A stretch of DNA of 8,896 nucleotides from Muribaculaceae bacterium (GCA_021443235.1 JABUUJ010000055.1:6026-14921), one strand, 5' to 3'. Counted from the stretch's first letter, positions 1 through 7,628 are shown. Made by a program: numbers and translations. The notes: generated from the sequence alone by a model not told the origin.

Positions 1-3000
1 GCCTTAGCGGTGAGTTGTCGCACAATCTCGGGGATGGTGTCGGTTGCAGCGACAGTGTCGGTATTGAGAAGTGGCTTGTTTCGGTCGCGGAAAGTGATGA
101 AATTGTATTCGCTGGCATCCTTAGTGTCGCTCAACACAAAGGTAAAGCGGCTCTCGTGCGACGTTTGCATGTTAACCTTGATGTCGACAATGCCCGGCCC
201 GCCGTTGACAAATGCCGAGCCATTGCAATAAACCGTGCCGTAATACACATTGTTAATGTCGGGATTAGTGTCGTAGCACAGCAGGTTTTTGGCATCGGTA
301 ATCGAGAAGTTGAACGAAGGGTTGTGGAAGCAGTCGTGCTTGAGCCATCCGTTAAGTTTTGCGTCGTGGCCGTCGCGGTCGTGGAGTGTGATGTCGCTAA
401 ACGCGATGTAGTCGGGTTTCATGTGCACCGAGTCGCCCGCCGCAGTGTAATATACGTTGGTGTAGTCGAGTTTGAACCTGAGCGAGTCGACTTTCACATC
501 GCCATAAAGGTTGATAGTCTTGAAATTGCCAAAAATCACAGCCTTGCCCGACACCTCGCCTTGGAGGTCGCTTGTGATTGCCTTCATGTAATGGCGGAGG
601 AAAGCGGCATTGGCGCGCTGTGTCTCAAAGGAGAGGTGCAACGAGTCGTCGGCAATAAAAATAGCTCCGTAGATGAGCGAGTGCAGTCCGTTGGCTTGCG
701 AAATATCGGCATCGAGCGAGACTGCTTTCTGTTCGTTGAGCCACGAGCTCTTAATGTCGGCATTACCCATCACAGTGTTGTTGTAGCTAAGGTTATCGAC
801 GTGCAGCAAAGGCGTATAGAGTACAGGATTCTTTGACATCACCTCCTTTGCAAAGAAGCGTCCGGTAGCCCGTCCGCCAAAGTCAACATTGTCGATGTTG
901 AGCGTCTCAAACACATAGTCAAGGCTCACGTCGTTGAGGTCGAGCTGCACTTGCGATTCAGGATTCTTAGAGATTTCGCCATTGATTTTGATGAACTGCT
1001 CGCCACTGTGCCCACACATATTGTTGATGGCGATCACGCCATTATCGATAGCCACCGATGCCGGCTCGACCTGCCAGACGGTGTCGTTAAACACCAATTG
1101 GGTGGGGTTGACGCTGATGTCGAATGCGACCTTGCCATCGTCGTTGCGTCGCAACAGGGTTGACAGGTTGAGGTTTCCGTGGAAATCGGCGTCACGCAGC
1201 ACCTTCCAGCCCAAGTCGGTGTCAAGCTGGTTGTTGATGCCATTGGCGGTCACGGCGAGAGCAGCCTTACCCTGCTTGAGCGGGACAAGAGTGTGAGCGA
1301 CCAGCGACACATTTCCAGCTGAGTTGTCGAGTTGCGCATGCACATTGGTACCTTCAATAATTTTCTTGCCATTAAGCAGATAGGGCGCGTTGATATTGAG
1401 TGCAAACGAGCGGTCGGACTCCTTAATATTGCCGTCGATGGTTGTTTTGTAAACAAACTTAACGGGGAGTTTCAATATATCGTTAATCTCGTCAGACGGT
1501 TCAAGAACGAAGTTGAAGTCAAGGTCGTTTTTCTTGCCTTGACGGTCAAGCACCGATGCATAGTCACCCAAGAACTGCGGGAACGCCTTTGCCAGCAAGC
1601 CCTTAATTGAAGGCACAAGTGTTGCGAAGTCGTAAGAGCCAGTGACATTACCTTTGAGGAAATCGCTCTCAAGAGTGATGAACTGTGGAGTGGAGTTGTT
1701 GTCGGCGGTGACGAGCAGGTTGTCGATGTGGAGTTTCTTGCCGTTGGCTCCACGATAGTCAATGTCGGTGATAGCGACCGTCCCCGTCATGTTATCGGGC
1801 TTGTTGCCAGCCACATTAGCATCGATATTGAGGGAAATGGTGCCGTCGGGCACATTCTTGATAAATCCAAGGCGCGACAGGTTCAAGCCAGTGGTGCTTA
1901 GCGTCACGTCGAAGAGCGAAGCAGGTCCATCGAGATGCGCGTTGCCATCAAGATTGAGTTGCACTGCCTGGTCGTCGATGCTCAGCGCAGCACTGTAGTC
2001 GTTGTTGCTGCTCATCACACTGGTGGTGATGTTGTGGTATCGGTAGCCATTGAGGTCCACATAGTTAACCACGCCATCGGCATGGCTGCTTGCAAGACGG
2101 CCGCCAGCGAGTTTGGCATCAAGATCAAGGTCGAGCGACACCTCGTTGAGTAGCCGGTTGAGCGCGAGCAACTCCCCTACCCTGAAATTAGGCGTTTTTA
2201 CATGACCCTTGAAGCCACGCGCCGCGCCCTCCGAGGCAAGCCGGCCGTCGATGTCGATGCGTCCCAGCGAGGTAGCGATATTGCCGTTGAAAATTAGGTT
2301 GTCGTGGTTTCCGCTGACCGAGCCGTCGACCTCCACCTTGCCACACCGCTGAATAATGCCTATTGCCTTGGGCGAAAGTTTGGCGAAGTGCTGAATCGCA
2401 GTAGCAGCATCGAGCGACTTCACAATAAGCTGGATGTTAGGCACATTAAACTCAATGGCGCCTTTTTTGTCGAGGTTGTCGATTGTGCCGCTGGTGTTAA
2501 GCAGCAGCATCTCGTCGTCGGAAGTGAGTGTAAGAGTGCGCACATTCACATGCTCGATAGTGCCCTTGACCATTGCCGTGAGATAGAGCGACTGGTTAAG
2601 GTTACCTAACTGTGGCACAAAAGCCTTCAAGTCGGAGAGTTTCACATAGCTATTGGCTATGGCGAGCTCCAATGGGCTGTTTTTGATGTCCTGCCCTATC
2701 GTTTTGAGCGAGTTGTATCGCACCTCGACGTCGCCAAGCGCCAGGAGGGAATTTGGCATCTCGATGCGCACGTCGCGCGCGGCCGCCAAAGTATCGGTAA
2801 TCTCGACCGTTGTGACAAAGTTGGTCACCTCAAGACCGCTGTGCTCCTTTAATGCCATGCGCTTGATTTCAATGAGAAAGTCGTTGTTTTTCAGGCGTGG
2901 GAGGATGATGTCGGCGCGCAGGTCGGTGACATGCAGGTGATGAGTGTCAAATTGTCCCACCTTGCGGGGCTCGTCAAGCACGTCAAAGCTAACGCTGGTC

Positions 3001-3485
3001 TTACGCAGCACCACGTTGTGAATGGCGATGTCGAAAGGCTTTTGGGGCTTGTCGTCCTTAGACTTGAGGGCGTCGATGAGAAACTGCATGTTGGTGGGGC
3101 TATGTTTGTCGGGTCGCGTGATGTGCCCTTTTAGCCCGATGATTTCGGCATAGGTGAAGAGGAAGCGGTTGCTGGTCACCAGTTCATAGAGGCTAAGCCT
3201 TGTGCCCACCTTCTCGATGGTAAATAGCGAGTCGCCCTCGGGTGTTGGCACCGCCACGTCCTTGAGCAGCACTTCGCTGAAAGGCATGATGGAAATCTCG
3301 CCTATGGTGACCTTGGTTTTGAGAAGGTCGGATAGCGCATCCTCGCTTTCGGTCTTGATTTTGTTTTGCACCGAAGGAATCGACAACGCCACATAGAGGC
3401 CTGCAAAACCCAGGACAACAGCGATGATCAGCGTCACCATTGCCAGCCTTAACAGGTTGTATATGAAGCGAATTATCCTTTTCAT
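1..3485 (-). CDS. tamB: TamB/AsmA-like translocation and assembly module protein (C-terminus beyond left edge)
   Basis: Reading the minus strand from the ATG at 3485-3483 gives an uninterrupted frame of about 1,161 codons running off the window. The protein opens with a short basic stretch (MKRIIRF) and one hydrophobic segment at about residues 11-35, an uncleaved inner-membrane anchor. Next comes an AsmA/TamB-type start: IPSVQNKI, then VTIGEISIMPFSEVLLKDV, then alternating short beta-strand segments rich in N, D, L and V to the edge. This is the pattern of the long beta-taco/groove proteins that span the periplasm and are implicated in lipid transport or outer-membrane protein assembly. Bacteroidota homologues are typically about 1,400-1,700 aa with a C-terminal DUF490 domain, so the diagnostic C-terminus should lie to the left and cannot be seen. 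The start lies 18 bp after the nadE stop, implying cotranscription. A generic AsmA or DUF748 protein is the alternative. Confidence 0.85.
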   Translation of the reverse strand, partial: MKRIIRFIYNLLRLAMVTLIIAVVLGFAGLYVALSIPSVQNKIKTESEDALSDLLKTKVTIGEISIMPFSEVLLKDVAVPTPEGDSLFTIEKVGTRLSLYELVTSNRFLFTYAEIIGLKGHITRPDKHSPTNMQFLIDALKSKDDKPQKPFDIAIHNVVLRKTSVSFDVLDEPRKVGQFDTHHLHVTDLRADIILPRLKNNDFLIEIKRMALKEHSGLEVTNFVTTVEITDTLAAARDVRIEMPNSLLALGDVEVRYNSLKTIGQDIKNSPLELAIANSYVKLSDLKAFVPQLGNLNQSLYLTAMVKGTIEHVNVRTLTLTSDDEMLLLNTSGTIDNLDKKGAIEFNVPNIQLIVKSLDAATAIQHFAKLSPKAIGIIQRCGKVEVDGSVSGNHDNLIFNGNIATSLGRIDIDGRLASEGAARGFKGHVKTPNFRVGELLALNRLLNEVSLDLDLDAKLAGGRLASSHADGVVNYVDLNGYRYHNITTSVMSSNNDYSAALSIDDQAVQLNLDGNAHLDGPASLFDVTLSTTGLNLSRLGFIKNVPDGTISLNIDANVAGNKPDNMTGTVAITDIDYRGANGKKLHIDNLLVTADNNSTPQFITLESDFLKGNVTGSYDFATLVPSIKGLLAKAFPQFLGDYASVLDRQGKKNDLDFNFVLEPSDEINDILKLPVKFVYKTTIDGNIKESDRSFALNINAPYLLNGKKIIEGTNVHAQLDNSAGNVSLVAHTLVPLKQGKAALAVTANGINNQLDTDLGWKVLRDADFHGNLNLSTLLRRNDDGKVAFDISVNPTQLVFNDTVWQVEPASVAIDNGVIAINNMCGHSGEQFIKINGEISKNPESQVQLDLNDVSLDYVFETLNIDNVDFGGRATGRFFAKEVMSKNPVLYTPLLHVDNLSYNNTVMGNADIKSSWLNEQKAVSLDADISQANGLHSLIYGAIFIADDSLHLSFETQRANAAFLRHYMKAITSDLQGEVSGKAVIFGNFKTINLYGDVKVDSLRFKLDYTNVYYTAAGDSVHMKPDYIAFSDITLHDRDGHDAKLNGWLKHDCFHNPSFNFSITDAKNLLCYDTNPDINNVYYGTVYCNGSAFVNGGPGIVDIKVNMQTSHESRFTFVLSDTKDASEYNFITFRDRNKPLLNTDTVAATDTIPEIVRQLTAK

Positions 3486-3503
3486 TTAGTGCATGACTTG
3501 AGG

Positions 3504-5486
3504 TCAAACTGGAAGTTCGTCGCACTGCTTGAGCCACAATGCACTTGAGGCGTCGCTGGGCATGCGCCAGTCGCCGCGTGGAGATAGCGACACGTTGCCC
3601 ACCTTGGGCCCGTCGGGCAGACAGGAGCGCTTGAACTGCTGGTTGAAGAAACGACGGCTGAAGGTGGTGAGCCATTTCTTGATGGTGGCGTTGTCGTAGT
3701 CGCCGGCAAAAGCCTTGCGAGCAAGGAAATAAATTTTGACGGGGCCAAAGCCGTGACGCAGCATGTTGTAGAGGAAGAAGTCGTGGAGTTCGTAAGGGCC
3801 CACGAGGTCCTCGGTCATCTGAGCAATGTTGCCTTCGCTGTCGGCCTTAGTGAGTTCGGGGCTGATGGGCGTGTCAAGGACGTCGAGCAGCGTTTCGTGT
3901 ATTATCATGCCAGTGGGGTTGCTCGAAGCCGTGGTTGAGGCGAACCACATGACAAGGTGCTTAGCAAGCGTCTTGGGGATGCTGCAGTTTACGTTGTACA
4001 TCGACATGTGGTCGCCATTGTAGGTAGCCCAGCCCAGCGCGAGTTCCGAGAGATCACCGGTTCCGAGCACCATAGCCCCCACCTTGTTGGCATAGTCCAT
4101 CAGTATCTGGGTGCGCTCGCGTGCCTGGCAGTTCTCGTAGGTCACATCCTGCACATTGGGGTCGTGCTCAATGTCGGCAAAGTGCTGCATCACAGCGGGA
4201 GCGATGCTGATTTCCTTGACGGTGATACCCAGCGCATTCATCAGTGCCACAGCATTTTTGTGTGTGCGTCCCGAGGTGCCAAAGCCTGGCATTGTGATGC
4301 CGTAGATACCTTTTCGGTCGAGTTTCAGGCGGTCGAAGGCGCGCACTGCCACCATAAGGGCGAGCGTGGAGTCAAGACCTCCCGAGATGCCCACGACGAG
4401 TCGGCTGGTGTGGGTGAAGTCCATGCGTCGCATGAGTCCTTGCGTCTGTATGTTGATGATTTCCTCGCAGCGAGAGTCAAGTCGCGACACCTCGGTGGGC
4501 GTGAACGGAGTTTTGCGCACGCGTCGCAGTAGTTCCTCTTTCTCATAGTCGACCCTACCCAGTTGCACCGGGACAAAGGTGTAGTTGCGCGAGAACTGGT
4601 ACATGCTGTCGGTGAAACTGCCGTTGAGGCGGCGCTCGTTCTCAAGAGCCTCGATGTCGACATCGGCAATCGACATCTGCGGTTCAAGCGAGAATCGCTT
4701 ACCCTTGGCGAGCGTAGATCCATTCTCCGAGATGATTGCATTTCCGGCAAAGACGAGGTCGGTGGTCGACTCGCCGTATCCCGACGAAGAATATACGTAT
4801 GCGGCGATGCACTGGTTGCTCTGGTGCTTGATGAGGTTCTTGAGATAGTTGTGCTTTCCCACGAGTTCGTTGCTTGCCGAGAGGTTGACCAATATGTTGG
4901 CGCCGTTGATGGCGTGTATTGAGCTGGGCGGCACTGGCACCCACAGGTCCTCACAAATCTCGATGGCAAGTTTCATGCGTCCCGACTCGAAGATGAAGTT
5001 GGTGCTCAATGGGATGGTGTATCTACTGGTTTTAATCACGGTAACGGCGTCGCGAGTGATGTTGGCGCTTGTGAACCAGCGTTTCTCGTAGAACTCCTTG
5101 TAGTTGGGCAAGTAGGTCTTAGGGACAGCGTATATATTGAACTCGTTGAACACCACAGCGCAGTTAAAGAGGTGTCCACGCTCGCGCAGCGGCATTCCCA
5201 CGATGAGCATTCCGCCATGTTGCATATTAGCATTAAAGAGATCGGCGAGAGCCTGCTCGCAAGCGTCGAGCAGCGCCTCGTTGCCAAACAGGTCGCCGCA
5301 AGTATAACCAGTGACGCATAGTTCGGGGAAGACCACAATCTGTGCTCCACGCTCACGTGCGATCTCATAATCGCGTATGATACTGCTCACATTACCAGCC
5401 ACATCGCCCACATTGAGTGTAGGCACAACCGAAGCGATGCGTACGTATCCGTAATCGATGCTGTATGGGTTAAAACCATCTTTCAT
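3504..5486 (-). CDS. nadE: Glutamine-dependent NAD+ synthetase
   Basis: A cytoplasmic enzyme that converts deamido-NAD+ to NAD+ using ATP and glutamine-derived ammonia, the last step of NAD synthesis. Numbered from the ATG at 5486 (660 aa, normal for the two-domain bacterial type), an N-terminal nitrilase-fold glutaminase carries Glu55 (VFPELCVTGY), Lys123 (AVPKTYLPNY) and Cys178 (AIEICEDLW), the expected Glu-Lys-Cys triad. The C-terminal synthetase domain has the ATP-pyrophosphatase loop SGGLDS at 368-373 and the family signature GTGDLSELALGW followed by NGDHMSMYNVN. It looks intact. A TTG at 5513-5511 would add nine residues, but it lies inside a perfect promoter -7 match, so the ATG is preferred. 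The TamB-like gene follows after 18 bp, and the LRR gene is divergent across about 0.5 kb. Family assignment is very secure; only the start is open. Confidence 0.97.
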   Translation of the reverse strand: MKDGFNPYSIDYGYVRIASVVPTLNVGDVAGNVSSIIRDYEIARERGAQIVVFPELCVTGYTCGDLFGNEALLDACEQALADLFNANMQHGGMLIVGMPLRERGHLFNCAVVFNEFNIYAVPKTYLPNYKEFYEKRWFTSANITRDAVTVIKTSRYTIPLSTNFIFESGRMKLAIEICEDLWVPVPPSSIHAINGANILVNLSASNELVGKHNYLKNLIKHQSNQCIAAYVYSSSGYGESTTDLVFAGNAIISENGSTLAKGKRFSLEPQMSIADVDIEALENERRLNGSFTDSMYQFSRNYTFVPVQLGRVDYEKEELLRRVRKTPFTPTEVSRLDSRCEEIINIQTQGLMRRMDFTHTSRLVVGISGGLDSTLALMVAVRAFDRLKLDRKGIYGITMPGFGTSGRTHKNAVALMNALGITVKEISIAPAVMQHFADIEHDPNVQDVTYENCQARERTQILMDYANKVGAMVLGTGDLSELALGWATYNGDHMSMYNVNCSIPKTLAKHLVMWFASTTASSNPTGMIIHETLLDVLDTPISPELTKADSEGNIAQMTEDLVGPYELHDFFLYNMLRHGFGPVKIYFLARKAFAGDYDNATIKKWLTTFSRRFFNQQFKRSCLPDGPKVGNVSLSPRGDWRMPSDASSALWLKQCDELPV

Positions 5487-5510
5487 GTTTCTGAGAATAT
5501 ATTTAACTTG

Positions 5511-5518
5511 CAAAGTTA
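5511..5518 (-). promoter_or_regulatory. Candidate nadE promoter, -7 element
   Basis: Read on the minus strand this is TAACTTTG, an exact match to the Bacteroidales -7 consensus TAnnTTTG. It would place transcription start near 5504, leaving a leader of roughly 18 nt before the ATG at 5486. No convincing TTTG-type -33 element is seen about 20 bp upstream (minus-strand sequence around 5537-5542). The match argues that the TTG codon overlapping it is not the translation start. Confidence 0.6.
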
Positions 5519-5554
5519 ATAAAAACCCCAGAAATACCGAGCATTTTGCTTTAA

Positions 5555-5590
5555 AAATTTCTATTAGGCCCTGATTAATAGAAGGAATTT
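5555..5590. promoter_or_regulatory. Inverted repeat upstream of the nadE promoter
   Basis: The arms TTCTATTA (5559-5566) and TAATAGAA (5576-5583) are perfect 8-bp inverted copies around the 9-nt spacer GGCCCTGAT. Pairing extends to AAAT (5555-5558) with ATTT (5587-5590) past a 3-nt bulge. It lies about 50-85 bp upstream of the predicted nadE start of transcription. It could be a dimeric regulator site or a hairpin; no T-run marks it as a terminator. The symmetry is seen directly, and any function is inference. Confidence 0.4.
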
Positions 5591-5615
5591 GAGACTCGTT
5601 GGTGGAGCCCGTTAG

Positions 5616-5672
5616 GCATCACTTACAACCTCTTCTCTCGCCATTAACCTTGCTCCCCCTTTTGGGTGCTGA
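5616..5672 (+). repeat. Copy A of a dispersed/inverted extragenic repeat
   Basis: The core at 5638-5661 begins TCGCCATTAACC and ends GCTCCCCCTT. It matches the minus strand of 7708-7731 at 23 of 24 positions. The flank GC-ATCACTTA (5616-5625) also recurs next to the second copy, which lacks the 12 nt found here at 5626-5637. On the other side, TTGGGTGCTGAT (5661-5672) resembles TTGGGGCTGAT in the other copy. The two copies therefore form an imperfect inverted repeat either side of the LRR-dockerin gene. The core GCTCCC...GGGTGC could form a small hairpin. Confidence 0.75.
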
Positions 5673-5746
5673 TACAAACATGTTGAACAAACTTTTCTCA
5701 TGGGGATTTTTAGGATTTATGCTTTGTGATGGTGATTTTATAAAAC

Positions 5747-5800
5747 ATTAATTATTATTAATTTACCATTAATTTTTTTCTTGTGGAAAGGCTGTGGAAA
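5747..5800 (+). promoter_or_regulatory. Helically phased short repeats upstream of the LRR gene
   Basis: ATTAAT occurs at 5747-5752, 5757-5762 and 5768-5773 (spacing 10 and 11 bp). The octamer TGTGGAAA follows at 5782-5789 and 5793-5800 (spacing 11 bp). One-turn spacing puts each copy on the same helix face, as expected for cooperative protein binding or intrinsic curvature. The array lies about 50-100 bp upstream of the first candidate -7 element at 5850, a reasonable place for an activator. No known regulator motif is recognised. Confidence 0.35.
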
Positions 5801-5849
5801 TAATGGGGAAGTCAAAAAGGGCGGCTTATTTTTCGGCTTTAACCATCTT

Positions 5850-5857
5850 TAACTTTG
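5850..5857 (+). promoter_or_regulatory. Candidate LRR-gene promoter P1, -7 element
   Basis: TAACTTTG fits TAnnTTTG exactly and is the same octamer as the candidate nadE element. It is preceded by a direct repeat CTTTAAC at 5837-5843 and 5847-5853 (10-bp spacing). The -33 region around 5826 is T-rich but lacks a clear TTTG. Use of this site would give a leader of about 130 nt. Confidence 0.45.
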
Positions 5858-5885
5858 AGAGGGAGGTAAATTAAAAATTATTTTG

Positions 5886-5893
5886 TAAATTTG
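5886..5893 (+). promoter_or_regulatory. Candidate LRR-gene promoter P2, -7 element
   Basis: TAAATTTG is a second exact TAnnTTTG match, 36 bp downstream of the first and about 100 nt before the start codon. No -33 TTTG is found at the usual distance (the sequence near 5861-5866 is GGGAGG), so this site is weaker on context. The two may be alternatives or one may be chance in AT-rich DNA. Confidence 0.35.
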
Positions 5894-5993
5894 GCGCGAG
5901 AAAGTACCTTATCGTGTATTGGCATGATATATACTAACCTTGAGAACTTAACAAAACAATTCATTTATGAACTTAAAATAAACAAATGCGAAT

Positions 5994-7628
5994 ATGAATA
6001 CTATTACAAAACTTATTGCAGCCGCTATGGTGGCGCTGCTCACTATTTCCTCAGTACAGGCGGCCAGCTTCAGCGTCGCTAACGAGGACGGACTCCTTAT
6101 TCCCTACAATATAATAGGCACCAACAAAGTTGCAGTGGGTAACTGTGATTTTAGTTCTTCGGTCACCACAATCAAAATCCCGTCCACAGTCACATATAAT
6201 CAAACAAGTTACGTTGTCAGTGCCATCAGTAACGAGGCATTTGATTATTATTATGGTTCACATGCTCTCACCAAGGTTATTCTCCCTAATACGATTGAAG
6301 ATATTGGTGACAATGCTTTTAATGCGTGCTTTGAGTTGAAAGATATCAATTTGTCTGAGCTCAGCCGTCTAAAACGCATAGGCAAAAAGGCATTTGACCA
6401 ATGTTATAAACTGACTTACGTCTATCTTCCTGATAATCTTGAAGAAATCGGCGACTATGCATTCAGTAACTGTAAAGGGCTTGAATACATTCATCTGGGC
6501 AACAGCACTCAAAAAATTGGGAAAGGCATACTTTTTGGGGGACATCCCAACCTTTCTATGGTAACAGGTAATTTCACTGTCAACCACGAGTTTGTTATCT
6601 ATAATGGTGAATTGCAGGTGTGGGCAGGAGGCGGAAAAATGACTTGTACCATTCCCGATGGTGTCACCACAATTGGCTCGAGTGTGTTTGAAAGTTGCAA
6701 TGGATTGGAAGAAGTGTCGATACCTAACTCGGTAGTTAAAATAGGTAGCGGCGCTTTCATGCGCTGTACTGGGCTCACTTCGGTTCAGTTGCCTAACAGC
6801 ATTGAAGAAATCGACAATTGTGCATTTTATGGCTGCACATGTTTGACCTCAATAAATATTCCAAATAAACTTAAAACGCTTGAGTTGGGTAGTACATTTG
6901 AAGGCTGCTCGTCACTGAACTGTGAAATCGTGATTCCATCTACCCTTACAATACTTCCAGACAATGTATTCAATGGTTGCACCAAGCTTAGGACTGTGAC
7001 GTTTCCCAGCACATTGACCGAAATTGGAAAAGGTTGTTTTAAGAACACTTTCCTTCAATTTGGGAACGATTATACCAAATTCCCTAATGGGCTTAAAGTA
7101 ATTGGGGAAGAGGCTTTTGCTGGCTCAAGGGTAGAAGCGGCTCTGTTCTGTGAGGGACTTACGACAATAGGAGAATCGGCTTTTGCCGATTGCCCCAACT
7201 TGGGCCGCGTCAGTTTCCCAAGCACCATATGTATAATAGGTGATAACGCATTCAAAGGCTGCTATAATCTTGATGTGGTTTTTTGCTACGCGCTCACCCC
7301 TCCCGCATTAATTGAAAGCACAAGCCCGTTTACAGGCTGTGACCTTGCAAATGCGTGGCTTTTTGTCGTGCAAGGCACAAAGAGTGCTTATCAGAGTGCT
7401 ACTGTATGGAAAGACTTTGGTGCATTTAAAGACTCCTTGAAACCGGCCACAGCACCGGGCGACGTGAACGGTGACGGCACGGTGGATATCGCCGACGTGA
7501 ACTGCGTCATCAACGTGATACTGGGCTCGGAGGATGCCAGCAAGTACAGTGGCCGTGCCGATGTGAATGGTGACGGCGCAGTCGACATCGCCGATGTAAA
7601 TGCCATCATCAACATTATCCTTGGCTAA
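5994..7628 (+). CDS. Secreted BspA-like leucine-rich-repeat protein with C-terminal dockerin
   Basis: The 544-aa product starts with a Sec signal peptide (hydrophobic core about residues 7-19, likely cleavage after VQA at 23), so it is exported. From about residue 78 to 450 it carries roughly 14 LRR_5/BspA (Treponema-type) repeats of the form AFxxCxxLxxVxLPxxLxxIG, with an irregular insert at about 180-215. A pre-C-terminal unit follows, ending ATVWKDFGAF near 475, common in gut Bacteroidota BspA-like proteins. Residues 488-544 form a type I dockerin of two calcium-binding repeats: DVNGDGTVDIAD (490-501) and DVNGDGAVDIAD (523-534). No lipobox, type IX sorting domain or membrane anchor is seen, so any surface attachment would depend on the dockerin or a partner. 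BspA-like relatives bind host matrix or other bacteria; the ligand here is unknown. The body is AT-rich but the dockerin is GC-rich. The start follows an A-rich leader without Shine-Dalgarno. Confidence 0.93.
   Translation: MNTITKLIAAAMVALLTISSVQAASFSVANEDGLLIPYNIIGTNKVAVGNCDFSSSVTTIKIPSTVTYNQTSYVVSAISNEAFDYYYGSHALTKVILPNTIEDIGDNAFNACFELKDINLSELSRLKRIGKKAFDQCYKLTYVYLPDNLEEIGDYAFSNCKGLEYIHLGNSTQKIGKGILFGGHPNLSMVTGNFTVNHEFVIYNGELQVWAGGGKMTCTIPDGVTTIGSSVFESCNGLEEVSIPNSVVKIGSGAFMRCTGLTSVQLPNSIEEIDNCAFYGCTCLTSINIPNKLKTLELGSTFEGCSSLNCEIVIPSTLTILPDNVFNGCTKLRTVTFPSTLTEIGKGCFKNTFLQFGNDYTKFPNGLKVIGEEAFAGSRVEAALFCEGLTTIGESAFADCPNLGRVSFPSTICIIGDNAFKGCYNLDVVFCYALTPPALIESTSPFTGCDLANAWLFVVQGTKSAYQSATVWKDFGAFKDSLKPATAPGDVNGDGTVDIADVNCVINVILGSEDASKYSGRADVNGDGAVDIADVNAIINIILG

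Noticed and set aside
15..836. Long plus-strand open frame (273 aa) opposite the TamB-like gene
   Set aside because: It lies wholly antisense to the coherent 1,161-codon TamB-like frame, is rich in V and R from antisense codon bias, and resembles no family. The minus-strand frame explains the sequence.
3957..4532. Plus-strand frame of 191 aa within nadE
   Set aside because: It is antisense to the conserved synthetase domain, whose motifs are clear on the minus strand. Its composition is H/V/R-rich noise.
4325..4969. Minus-strand frame of 214 aa overlapping nadE in another frame
   Set aside because: It is very rich in R, S and T, as expected for an out-of-frame reading of a GC-rich gene, and has no recognisable motif.
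5747..5800. Possible replication-origin-like site (AT-rich DNA followed by TGTGGAAA copies resembling DnaA boxes)
   Set aside because: TGTGGAAAT differs from the DnaA-box complement TGTGGATAA at two positions, only two copies exist, and no dnaA or plasmid replication gene is nearby. A promoter-regulation reading is simpler.
5891..6082. 63-aa frame starting in the LRR leader and running into the LRR gene
   Set aside because: It opens with TTG inside a candidate -7 element and overlaps the signal-peptide region of the LRR protein in a different frame. No domain or conservation signal is visible.
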